A stretch of 36,359 nucleotides of DNA from the NCBI GenBank assembly GCA_913056145.1, contig CAJXMI010000011.1:1-36359 (forward strand), in the 5' to 3' direction. Source of the DNA: an uncultured Spiribacter sp. (lineage in GTDB: Bacteria; Pseudomonadota; Gammaproteobacteria; Nitrococcales; Nitrococcaceae). Positions 16,187 to 26,700 of this stretch are shown piece by piece (position 1 is the stretch's first letter; each line of letters starts with the position of its first letter). The notes under the pieces were generated by a model. The model was given only the letters and a program-made list of their open reading frames with translations, had not been told where the DNA came from and searched no databases. A program made the translations under genes and the position numbers.

Positions 16187-18019
16187 CTGAGCGACACCGG
16201 CACCAACCCGGCCAATCCCGCGGCGGTCCTCGAGCGGGTCTTCGGATACCGCCACTTCCGTGACCGCCAGGGCGAGATCATCGAGTGGGTGGCAGCCGGC
16301 GGCGACGCCCTTGTCCTGATGCCGACCGGCGGTGGCAAATCGCTTTGCTACCAGATTCCGGCGCTGGTCCGCGAAGGCGTGGCGGTGGTGGTCTCGCCGC
16401 TCATCGCCCTCATGGAAGACCAGGTCAGCGCCCTGCGCCAGCAGGGCGTAGCCGCCGCGGCGCTGCACTCGGGGCTGGATCCGGCCGCGCGCAGCCGCAT
16501 CGAGGCCGATCTCCATGGCGGCACGCTCAAGCTGTTGTATGTGGCACCCGAGCGCTTGCTGGGCAGTGATCTGCTCCAGCGGTTGTCGCGGCTGCCGGTG
16601 GCCCTGTTCGCAATCGACGAGGCGCATTGCGTATCGCAGTGGGGGCATGACTTCCGGCCGGAGTACCTGCAGCTCGGCATTCTGGGCGAGCGTTTCCCCA
16701 CGGTACCGCGCCTGGCCCTGACCGCTACCGCTGATCGGCGCACCCGGGCCGAGATTGCCCGCCAGCTCCTGCCCGATACTGCGCGCACCTTCATCTCAAG
16801 CTTCGACCGGCCCAATCTGCGCTATCACATTGGGCTCAAACAGCGGCCGCGCGAGCAGCTGCTGCGCTTTATCCAGGAACGCCATGCCGGCAACTCGGGG
16901 ATTGTCTACTGCATGTCGCGCCGGGCCACCGAGCAGATTGCCGACTGGCTGAATGCCCGCGATATCCCCGCCCTTGCCTACCATGCCGGACTCGAGGCCA
17001 GCCAGCGCCAGGCCCATCAGACCCGCTTTCTGCGTGAGGACGGGCTGATCATGGTGGCGACGGTGGCCTTTGGCATGGGCATCGACAAACCCGATGTACG
17101 GTTCGTGGCCCATCTCGATCTGCCCAAGAGCCTCGAGGCCTACTATCAGGAAACCGGTCGTGCTGGCCGCGATGGCCTGCCGGCGGATGCCTGGCTGGTG
17201 TACGGCCTGCAGGATATCTATCGGGTGCGGCAGATGAGCGCGGCATCCGAGGCCAGTGAAGACCACAAGCGGGGCGAGCATCAGCGCCTTGAGGCCCTGC
17301 TGGGGTTCTGCGAGGCAACCGGTTGCCGGCGCCCGCCCCTGCTTGCGCATTTTGACGAATCCCATGCCGGAGCCTGCGGCAACTGCGACAACTGCCTGGC
17401 GCCGCCGGCAACGCGCGACGCCACCGATGCGGCGCGCCGCGCGCTGTCCTGTGTCTATCGAACCGGCCAGCGCTTTGGCGCCGGCCATGTCATCGACGTA
17501 CTGACCGGCGGTAACAGCGAGCGTGTTCGCGAGCTTGGCCATGACCGCCTCAGCACCTGGGGCATTGGCCGCGACATTGCCCGGCCGGTCTGGCAGTCGA
17601 TCATCCGCCAGCTACTGGCCCATGGCATGCTGGCACCCGACCCGGGTGGCCATGGCGGCCTGCAACTCACCGAGGCCTGCCGGCCGCTGCTGCGCGGCGA
17701 GGCACGCATTACCCTGCGTGAAGACACGATCCAGCCAGGCGCCAGCACCCGGCGTTCACGCTCCCCTGGCGATGACTGGCAGGGCGATCCCGACAGTTGG
17801 GCGGCATTGCGGGCCGAACGCCGACGTCTGGCCGAAGAGGCCGGTGTGCCGCCCTATGTCATCTTCCATGACGCCACGCTGGCGGCCATGCTCGAGCGCC
17901 GTCCGCGCACCCTCGAGGAAATGGCCGACGTGCCGGGCGTGGGCGCCACCAAGCTGGAGCGCTACGGCGAGGCATTCCTCGCGGCGCTGGCGGCATTGCC
18001 CAGCACATCCGGCGCCTGA
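16187..18019 (+). CDS. recQ: ATP-dependent DNA helicase RecQ, probable CTG start
   Basis: A 610-residue helicase, the E. coli length, if translation starts at CTG 16187. It includes motif 0 ([15 protein letters not shown]), Walker A MPTGGGKS (45-52), DEAH (144-147), [16 protein letters not shown], the zinc-binding CGNCDNC, the winged-helix region and a C-terminal HRDC domain ([12 protein letters not shown]). RecQ unwinds DNA 3' to 5' in recombination and fork repair. No in-frame ATG, GTG or TTG exists between the upstream part of the frame and GTG 16289; that GTG would remove motif 0, whose Gln contacts adenine. CTG 16187 has GGAGA at 16175-16179 at good spacing and gives an MSDT-like start. 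The 3' end overlaps convergent leuA by 58 bases. It lies 74 bases after dnaE2 and may be part of the same damage-response transcript. Confidence 0.93.
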   Translation: MSDTGTNPANPAAVLERVFGYRHFRDRQGEIIEWVAAGGDALVLMPTGGGKSLCYQIPALVREGVAVVVSPLIALMEDQVSALRQQGVAAAALHSGLDPAARSRIEADLHGGTLKLLYVAPERLLGSDLLQRLSRLPVALFAIDEAHCVSQWGHDFRPEYLQLGILGERFPTVPRLALTATADRRTRAEIARQLLPDTARTFISSFDRPNLRYHIGLKQRPREQLLRFIQERHAGNSGIVYCMSRRATEQIADWLNARDIPALAYHAGLEASQRQAHQTRFLREDGLIMVATVAFGMGIDKPDVRFVAHLDLPKSLEAYYQETGRAGRDGLPADAWLVYGLQDIYRVRQMSAASEASEDHKRGEHQRLEALLGFCEATGCRRPPLLAHFDESHAGACGNCDNCLAPPATRDATDAARRALSCVYRTGQRFGAGHVIDVLTGGNSERVRELGHDRLSTWGIGRDIARPVWQSIIRQLLAHGMLAPDPGGHGGLQLTEACRPLLRGEARITLREDTIQPGASTRRSRSPGDDWQGDPDSWAALRAERRRLAEEAGVPPYVIFHDATLAAMLERRPRTLEEMADVPGVGATKLERYGEAFLAALAALPSTSGA

Positions 18020-19662
18020 ACCGCCAGGCGGTTGATGCCGCTCAGCACCGCCTGGATGGAGGCGGTTACGATATTGGCATCCATCCCCACACCAAACACA
18101 TCGCCGTCGACGCCCTCGGCAGCCAGCTCCATAAAGCAGATCGCGCCGGCATCCGCGCCGTGACTCAGCGAATGCTCCTCGTAGTGCTGAACGCGCACGG
18201 GGCTGTCCAGGGCATTGAGAAGGGCATCAATCGGCCCATTGCCAAAGCCGGTGAGCGTAACCTCCTCGCCGTCCCGTGCCAGGCGCAGGCGCAGCCCCTG
18301 GCGCTCGCCCGCGTCGAACAGCGCATGCCCGCGGTAATTCAGAGGTGACGCCAGGCTCAGATACTCGCGCTGGAAGATCTCCCAGAGCTGCTCGGCGCGC
18401 ACCTCACCCCCCTCGGTGTCGGTATGGCTCTGGACGACTCGCGAGAACTCCACCTGCAGGCGTCGCGGCAGGCTGACGCCGTACTCCTGCTCAATGAGGT
18501 AGGCAATGCCCCCCTTGCCCGACTGGCTGTTCACCCGGATGACCGACTCGTAGCTGCGGCCAATGTCCCGCGGGTCAATCGTAAGATAGGGCACCTGCCA
18601 GGGCGCATTCTCGCCCTGCACGGAAAACCCTTTGCGAATGGCATCCTGATGCGAGCCGGAAAACGCGGTAAAGACCAGATCACCCACATAGGGATGACGC
18701 GGATGCACGCTCATGCCGGTGCAGTGCTCCACCGTGCGCAGCACCTCGTTGATGCGCGAGAGATCCAGCCCGGGATGCACCCCCTGGCTGTAGAGGTTGA
18801 GCGCCAGGGTCACCAGATCCACGTTACCGGTGCGCTCGCCGTTGCCAAAAAGGCAGCCCTCGACGCGATCGGCGCCTGCCATCAGCGCGAGCTCGGCCGC
18901 CGCCACCCCGGTGCCCCGATCATTATGCGGATGGACACTCAGCACAATGCCGTCGCGGCGCTCCAGATGCCGGTGCATCCACTCGATCTGATCGGCGTAC
19001 ACATTGGGTGTCGACATCTCCACCGTGGCCGGCAGGTTGATGATCACCGGGGCGGCGGGTGACGCCTGCCAGGTGTCGGTAACGGCGTTGACCACGTCGA
19101 GCGCAAAGTCGGGCTCGGTGGCGCTAAAGGTCTCGGGGCTGTACTGAAAGCGCCACTGCGTGTCGGGCCGCGCGGCCGCCAGGTCGGCGATCTGCCTGGC
19201 GGCTCCCACCGCCATCTCCCGCACGCCGTCCGGTGCCTGACGAAACACCGTCTCGCGAAACACCGGCGAGGTGGCGTTGTACACATGAATGATGACCCGC
19301 GGGGCACCGGCCACGGCCTCGAAGGTGCGCTCGATGAGTTCGGGCCGGGCCTGTGTCAGCACCTCGATCCAGACCCCCTCGGGGAGGGCGTCGGTCTCGA
19401 TCAGGTGGCGGACGAAGTCGAAATCGGCCTGCGAGGCCGAGGGAAAGCCCACTTCGATCTCACGAATCCCGATATTGACGAGGCAGTCATAGAGCTGGCG
19501 CTTGCGCGCCACATCCATGGGCTCAAAGAGTGCCTGGTTGCCGTCGCGCAGATCCGTGCTCATCCACACCGGCGGCGCGGTCAGCGTGCGGTCTGGCCAC
19601 TGGCGGTCGGCAAGTCGCACGGGGCGGTAGGGCTGGTATTTCTGGCTGGGGTGATCGAGCAT
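17962..19662 (-). CDS. leuA: 2-isopropylmalate synthase (long, type-2 LeuA)
   Basis: A 566-residue enzyme that condenses acetyl-CoA with 2-ketoisovalerate, the first committed step of leucine synthesis. It is of the longer class seen in actinobacteria, fungi and some proteobacteria: [16 protein letters not shown] near the start, the catalytic/metal motif [19 protein letters not shown], the metal-binding [26 protein letters not shown], and a C-terminal allosteric domain (about 430-555) responsible for leucine feedback. ATG 19662 follows GGGAGAG at good distance and matches the family start; the longer open frame to 19854 is only the leader region read in the same frame. Upstream sits the leucine-rich leader peptide leuL, with complementarity to this ribosome-binding site. 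Its 3' end overlaps recQ by 58 bases. Confidence 0.95.
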   Translation of the reverse strand: MLDHPSQKYQPYRPVRLADRQWPDRTLTAPPVWMSTDLRDGNQALFEPMDVARKRQLYDCLVNIGIREIEVGFPSASQADFDFVRHLIETDALPEGVWIEVLTQARPELIERTFEAVAGAPRVIIHVYNATSPVFRETVFRQAPDGVREMAVGAARQIADLAAARPDTQWRFQYSPETFSATEPDFALDVVNAVTDTWQASPAAPVIINLPATVEMSTPNVYADQIEWMHRHLERRDGIVLSVHPHNDRGTGVAAAELALMAGADRVEGCLFGNGERTGNVDLVTLALNLYSQGVHPGLDLSRINEVLRTVEHCTGMSVHPRHPYVGDLVFTAFSGSHQDAIRKGFSVQGENAPWQVPYLTIDPRDIGRSYESVIRVNSQSGKGGIAYLIEQEYGVSLPRRLQVEFSRVVQSHTDTEGGEVRAEQLWEIFQREYLSLASPLNYRGHALFDAGERQGLRLRLARDGEEVTLTGFGNGPIDALLNALDSPVRVQHYEEHSLSHGADAGAICFMELAAEGVDGDVFGVGMDANIVTASIQAVLSGINRLAVQAPDVLGNAASAARNASP

Positions 19663-19667
19663 CGGTA

Positions 19668-19794
19668 GCTCTCCCTCGGTATCAACGCGTCGCTTGCCGC
19701 CTTGGGCGGTCCGGGTGCAGTCAACGATTGGGGGGGGATAGATTAGCTGCGCGCAAGGCGCAGCAGCAGCCCGAGGGGCAGGCCGCGAGAGAGC
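19668..19794 (-). promoter_or_regulatory. Probable translational attenuator of leuA (leader arm and SD arm)
   Basis: On the minus strand GCTCTCTCGCGG (19794-19783, codons 10-14 of leuL) can pair with CCGAGGGAGAGC (19679-19668), which contains the leuA ribosome-binding site: eleven pairs including one G-U, broken by one mismatch. A ribosome stalled at the Leu codons 10-21 would cover the first arm and leave the leuA site free; completed leader translation would let the arms pair and hide it. No stem followed by a U-run is present in the 80 bases between leuL and leuA, arguing against a classic intrinsic-terminator attenuator. A short hairpin CCGCC-CAA-GGCGG and a run of eight C lie between the arms. 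The pairing is seen; the mechanism is inferred. Confidence 0.55.
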
Positions 19795-19823
19795 AGTCGA
19801 CGCTGTGCAGACCGAATACGCAT
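19743..19823 (-). CDS. leuL: leu operon leader peptide (26 residues, 8 leucines)
   Basis: A short frame, MRIRSAQRRLLSRGLPLGLL followed by LRLARS, from ATG 19823 to TAA 19743-19745, located 80 bases before leuA. Eight of 26 residues are leucine, including three consecutive CTG codons at positions 19-21, the pattern expected of an amino-acid-sensing leader upstream of a leucine-biosynthesis gene. There is no ribosome-binding site, and the candidate promoter places transcription start at or within a few bases of the ATG, so it may be translated leaderless. Arginine is also frequent (8 residues), so part of the leucine content could be chance in a GC-rich sequence, but position, length and complementarity to the leuA site support the call. 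Confidence 0.7.
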   Translation of the reverse strand: MRIRSAQRRLLSRGLPLGLLLRLARS

Positions 19824-19829
19824 GCGCGT

Positions 19830-19859
19830 AGTTAAGCGACAAGGGCCCCATCAAGTCAA
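19830..19859 (-). promoter_or_regulatory. Candidate leuL-leuA promoter
   Basis: On the minus strand TTGACT (19859-19854, five of six consensus bases) is followed after 17-18 bases by CTTAAC/TTAACT (19836-19830), a weak -10. The start would fall at about 19823-19826, at the leuL ATG. The strong -35 and location support it; the -10 does not. Confidence 0.4.
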
Positions 19860-19881
19860 GCCATTCCGTTAAACTGGGTCC

Positions 19882-21722
<1,841 letters not shown>

Positions 21723-21726
<4 letters not shown>

Positions 21727-23768
21727 CCCGGCCGGCCCCGCGACGTCTGATCTGGATTGTCGGCGATGCGCCTGCCGCCCGCCGCTGCGCGGCTGAAATA
21801 CTCGCCGGACTGCCGGCAACGGCGATCGGCTGGGTGGGTCGGGGCGACGCGGCGCCACCGCTGGATGTCCCCGAGATCGCGATGGGCCATGGCCGGCAGC
21901 TGCTGGGACAGACCCTGACGGCCGGCGTAATCGACGCGCATGCCGGCCTCGACCCCGATGACCTCGGGGCTGTCGCCGGCACCCTGGCGGGCGGTGCCGC
22001 GCTGCTGCTGCTAACCCCGCCTGCAAAGGATTGGCTGCGCCTGCCCGACCCCGGCGTTGAGCCATTGCGCAGTCACGGGCTCACCCGGGCCGACTTTCAC
22101 CGGCATTTCCGGGCGCGGCTGCTGCGCCTGCTCGCCGCAAGCCCGGGTGTGGAGCAAATCTGTCTGCCGGCAGCGCACCGCCAACCCCGGCCGGTGTGGC
22201 ATGCGCCCCACGTCGCACAAAATGGCGAGCGCGCCACGCCCACCGCTGATCAGCAAACGGTCATTGACGCCATTCAAGCGCTCGCCGCCGCAAGTGATCC
22301 CGGCTCGCTGCTGATCACAGCGGATCGCGGCCGCGGCAAGTCGGCCGCTCTGGGCATGGCCATTGCCGCACTGGGCGCGGAGCCGGTGCGCCTGACCGCA
22401 CCCTCGCGCCTTGCGGCAGGGAGCGTGCTCGCCCATGCCGGCCAGGCCGCACCCGCCTTTACCGCGCCCGAGCTTGTCCAGCCCGGGCCCGGCCTACTGC
22501 TCATTGACGAGGCTGCGGCCCTGCCGCTCGGGTTGACGGCGCGCCTGCTGGCCAACAACCCGCGCTGTGTGCTCACCGGCACGGTCCATGGCTATGAGGG
22601 CAGCGGGCGCGGCCTCATGCTGCGCCTTGCGCGGGACCTGGCGCTGCAGCCGGGCGGCCTGCAGCATCTGCGCCTCACCGAGCCAATTCGCTGGCCCGGC
22701 AATGATCCGCTTGAGACCCTGATTGACCAGCTGCTGTTGCTGAGTGCCGAACCACCGGCTATTGCGCCCGACCCCCGCGCCAGCGGCACCGCCAGCGTGC
22801 ACATAGCCCCCTGCAGCCCGGCGCATCTGGCGCGTAACGAGCCGGCGCTCCATGCGGCTTTCGGCCTGCTCGTTGACGGTCACTATCAGACCCGGCCGCG
22901 GGATCTGCGCCAGTTGCTGGATGACCCGGCCATGCGGCTGTGGACCGCTGCTGAGGACGGGGTGATCGTGGGCATCCTCGCCGCCCGGCGCGAGGGCGGA
23001 TTCGATGCCGATCTCACCCGCGATATCCATCTGGGCCGTCGCCGCCCGCCGGGGCATCTCATCCCCCAGTCACTCACCTTTCACGCCGGCATCCCCGCGG
23101 CCGCCCGGCTCGAGGGCCTGCGCATCCAGCGCATTGCCGTACACCCGGACCGCCAGCGTTGCGGCATCGGCCAACAGCTGGTCGCCGCCGCAAGGCAAGC
23201 CGCCCGGGCGGACCATCTTGCCTGGCTCGGCACCAGCTACGGCGCCACACCGGCATTGCTCGACTTCTGGGAGGCCTGCGGCTTGCAGGTGGCCCGGGTA
23301 GGCAATCGGCTCGATCCGGCGAGCGCCAGTCACGCGGTGATCATGCTCGAGGCCCTGAGCCGTTATGGCGCCGAGTTGCTGGCGCAAGCCCGCCGGCGGC
23401 TGGGTGTGCATTTACCCGATCAGCTGGAGCAGGCGCTGCGCAATCTCCCGGCCGCGCTGCATGCGCGACTGACGAAGAATCTGCCACAGCCAACGGCCGT
23501 CGAGCGCGCGCATATCGACCGGCTGGATCTTTACGCCTTTGCCCACGGGCACCGCGCGCTGCTGGATACGCATGGGGCACTGGCGCGATGCGCCGAAGAG
23601 GCCGACAATGCCCGGGGTTCAGCACCCGATCCCCTGTTGGCGCATGCCATCCGCGACCCCGGCGACATGGCGGCCATGGCCGCGGCCGCTGGCGCGAGTG
23701 GCCGGCGCGAGGCGCTCGCGGCGCTGCGCAGGCAGATCCGACAATGGCCGGAGGCCCAACATGAGTGA
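21723..23768 (+). CDS. tmcA: tRNA(Met) cytidine acetyltransferase TmcA
   Basis: A 681-residue enzyme (E. coli about 670) that uses acetyl-CoA and ATP to make N4-acetylcytidine at the wobble position 34 of elongator tRNA-Met, preventing misreading of AUA. An N-terminal domain is followed by a helicase-like ATPase module with P-loop GRGKS (203-207), LLIDEAAALPLGL and GYEGSGRGL, then a GNAT acetyltransferase domain with the acetyl-CoA loop RIQRIAVHPDRQRCGIGQQL, and a C-terminal tRNA-binding tail. The start is GTG 21723, overlapping the ABC transporter stop; the next gene, the long UvrA, begins eight bases before its end. The ABC-tmcA-uvrA order is not an association I know to be functional. Confidence 0.94.
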
Positions 23769-26700
23769 CGAGTCGATCCGCATCCGCGGTGCTCGCCAGA
23801 ACAATCTGCGCAACCTCGATCTTGATCTGCCGGCCGGTGAGTTCACCGTGATCACGGGCGTGTCCGGGTCGGGCAAATCATCGCTCGCCTTCGACACCCT
23901 CTATGCCGAGGGCCAGCGGCGTTATGTCGAGACCTTCTCGCCCTACGCCCGGCAGTTTCTGGACCGCATGGACCGGCCGGCCACCGACCGCGTCGAGGGG
24001 ATCCCGCCCGCGATCGCCATCGACCAGACCAATCCGGTGCGCACGTCACGCTCCACGGTCGGGACGATGACCGAGCTCAATGATCACCTCAAGCTCCTCT
24101 TTGCCCGCGCCGCGCGTCTGTACTGCGGCGGCTGCGGCCGCGAGGTCAAGCGGGACGGCGCCGATGGCATCCATGAGCGGCTCCGGGCGCGCTGCCCGGA
24201 TGCCCGCGCACTGATCGCCTTCGACCTCGATGTGCCCGATAACTACGCCGAAGACGAGATACGCGCCCTCCTGGAGCGTCAGGGCTACACGCGAACCGAG
24301 GTGCTCGAGCCCGGTCGGGTGCGCGTCGTGCAGGACCGCCTGCGCCTGACCACCGAGCGCCGTGACCGCATTGTCGAGGCGCTGGAGACCGCGCTACGCC
24401 ATGGCCGTGGCCAGGCCGTGGTGATCGAGCTGGATGACGAGCGCGCGCCGGTCAACCTGCACCGCTTCTCAAGCGATCTGCACTGCCCCGACTGCGACCG
24501 CCACTATCGCGACCCCTCCCCCAGTCTGTTCTCGTTCAACTCCCCCGTCGGCGCCTGCGAGACCTGCCGAGGCTTCGGCCGGGTCATGGGCATCGACTAT
24601 GGCCTGGTGATCCCCGATCCGCGCCGCAGTCTCAAGGACGGCGCCATCCGCCCCTGGCAGTCGGGCAAATCCGCCGAATGCCAGGGCGATCTGCTGCGCC
24701 ATGCCCGCCGCGCCGGCGTGGCCGTGGATGTGCCCTGGGGTGATCTGCCCGCGGCGGATCAACGCTGGGTACTCGAGGGCGAGGGCCGTGGCCGCGGCAA
24801 GTGGTACGGCGTGCAGGGCTTTTTCGACTGGCTCGAGTCAAAGAGCTACAAAATGCACGTTCGCGTGCTGCTCTCAAAATACCGCAGTTATGATGCCTGC
24901 CCCGACTGCGCCGGCGCGCGCCTGAAACCCGAGGCATTGCTCTGGCGTGTGGGTGGTCATGACGAGGCCGCCGCGGCAATGCCCGCGGAGCAGCGCCATC
25001 GCGCCCGCGGCGCCACACTCTCCGAGCGCGCCTTTGGCGGCCTTCCCGGGCTGTGTATACACGACCTGATGACCCTGCCGTTGCAGGCGCTGGCCGATTT
25101 CTTTCGCGCGCTCACGCTGCCCGCATCGCTCGACGATGCCGTCCCGGTACTGATGGATGCCATCCACAGCCGCCTCGGGTTTCTGGAACAGGTGGGGGTG
25201 GGCTATCTCACGCTCGACCGGCAGTCACGCACCCTCTCGGGCGGCGAGGTGCAGCGCATCAACCTGACAACGGCGCTGGGCACGTCGCTGGTCAACACAC
25301 TGTTTGTCCTGGACGAGCCCAGCATCGGGCTGCACCCGCGCGACATCAATCGCATCACCGGGGTCATGCAGCGCCTGCGCGATGCCGGCAATACGCTGGT
25401 CGTGGTGGAGCACGATCCCGATATCATGCGCGCGGCCGACCGGATCCTGGACATTGGCCCGGGGCCGGGGCGCGATGGCGGTCAGATCGTGTTCAATGGC
25501 TCGCCCGATGCCCTACTGGCCGATCAGACGTCATTGACCGGCGCCTACCTGCGCGGTGAGCGCAGGGTCGAGGCGAGCGAAGGCGGGGCCCGGCCTGCCC
25601 CGGACGACTGGCTGATCCTTCGCGGTGCCCGCGAGCACAACCTGCAGAACATTGATCTGCATCTGCCCCTGCGGCGCCTGGTGTGCCTGACGGGCGTCTC
25701 GGGCTCGGGCAAATCCACCCTCCTCGAGACCGTCCTGTACCGGGCGCTGCGCAAGCACCATGGCGAGGCCGTTGACCCACCGGGCGAGCACGATGCCCTT
25801 GAAGGGGCCGATGCGATCGACGCGGTCATTCTGGTGGATCAGTCGGCCATCGGCCGCACCACACGCTCCAACCCGGCCAGCTACGTCGGCGCCTTCGATG
25901 CCATTCGCAAGGCCTTTGCCCGCGAGCCCCTGGCAAAGGAGCGCCGCTACACCGCGGGCACCTTCAGCTTCAATGCCGGCGCCGGCCGCTGCCCGGCCTG
26001 TGGCGGCAACGGCTTCGAGCATGTCGAAATGCAGTTCCTCTCGGATGTGTATTTGCGCTGCCCCACCTGTGACGGCCGGCGGTATCGCGACAGCGTGCTC
26101 GAGGTGCGCCTGCCGCCGGCGCAGGACGTGGAGCGCGCACCCGCCTCGATTGCCGAGTGCCTGGAAATGACGGTGGACGAGGCCAGGCGCTTTTTTGCCG
26201 ACCACCCGGACATCCTGCGCGGCCTTGAGCCCCTGGCGGCCGTGGGCCTTGGCTACATGCAACTCGGGCAGGCCGTGCCCACGCTCTCGGGCGGCGAGGC
26301 CCAGCGGCTCAAACTGGCCGGGCATCTTGCGAGGGCGGGCGGACGCCGGCGCGACGGACACAAGCTGTTCCTCTTCGACGAGCCCACGACCGGTCTGCAT
26401 TTTGCCGACATCAGCGTGCTCCTCACCGCGTTCGAACGCCTGCTTGCGGCGGGTCACTCGGTCATCCTGATCGAGCATAACCTTGATGTGATGCTGGCCG
26501 CGGACTGGCTGATCGACTTGGGCCCGGAGGGCGGTGATGCCGGTGGCCAATTGCTCGCCGAGGGCACACCGCGTCAGCTGATGGCGGTAAGCGCCAGCCA
26601 TACGGGCGCCGCCCTTGCCCGGTATGCCGCCGAGCGCGGGCAACAGAAGCCGGCGACGGCGACGGTGCCCGCGCCTGCACCCGCCAGACCGCGCCATGAC

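Noticed and set aside
16289-18019. recQ starting at GTG 16289
   Set aside because: It would remove helicase motif 0 and the residues before Walker A, although matching RecQ sequence continues upstream in frame to CTG 16187 with a ribosome-binding site.
19730-19737. Run of eight G (C on the leuA strand) as a phase-variable tract
   Set aside because: It lies in untranslated leader between leuL and leuA and not in a coding frame or promoter spacer, so slippage would have no obvious switching effect; C-richness could at most aid Rho loading.
19663-19854. N-terminal extension of LeuA to 19854
   Set aside because: The extension does not resemble LeuA, and the region holds a promoter candidate, the leucine-rich leader in another frame, and a good ribosome-binding site before ATG 19662.
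23539-23760. N-terminal extension of the long UvrA into tmcA
   Set aside because: The first 74 residues are tmcA read in another frame; UvrA similarity begins at ATG 23761.
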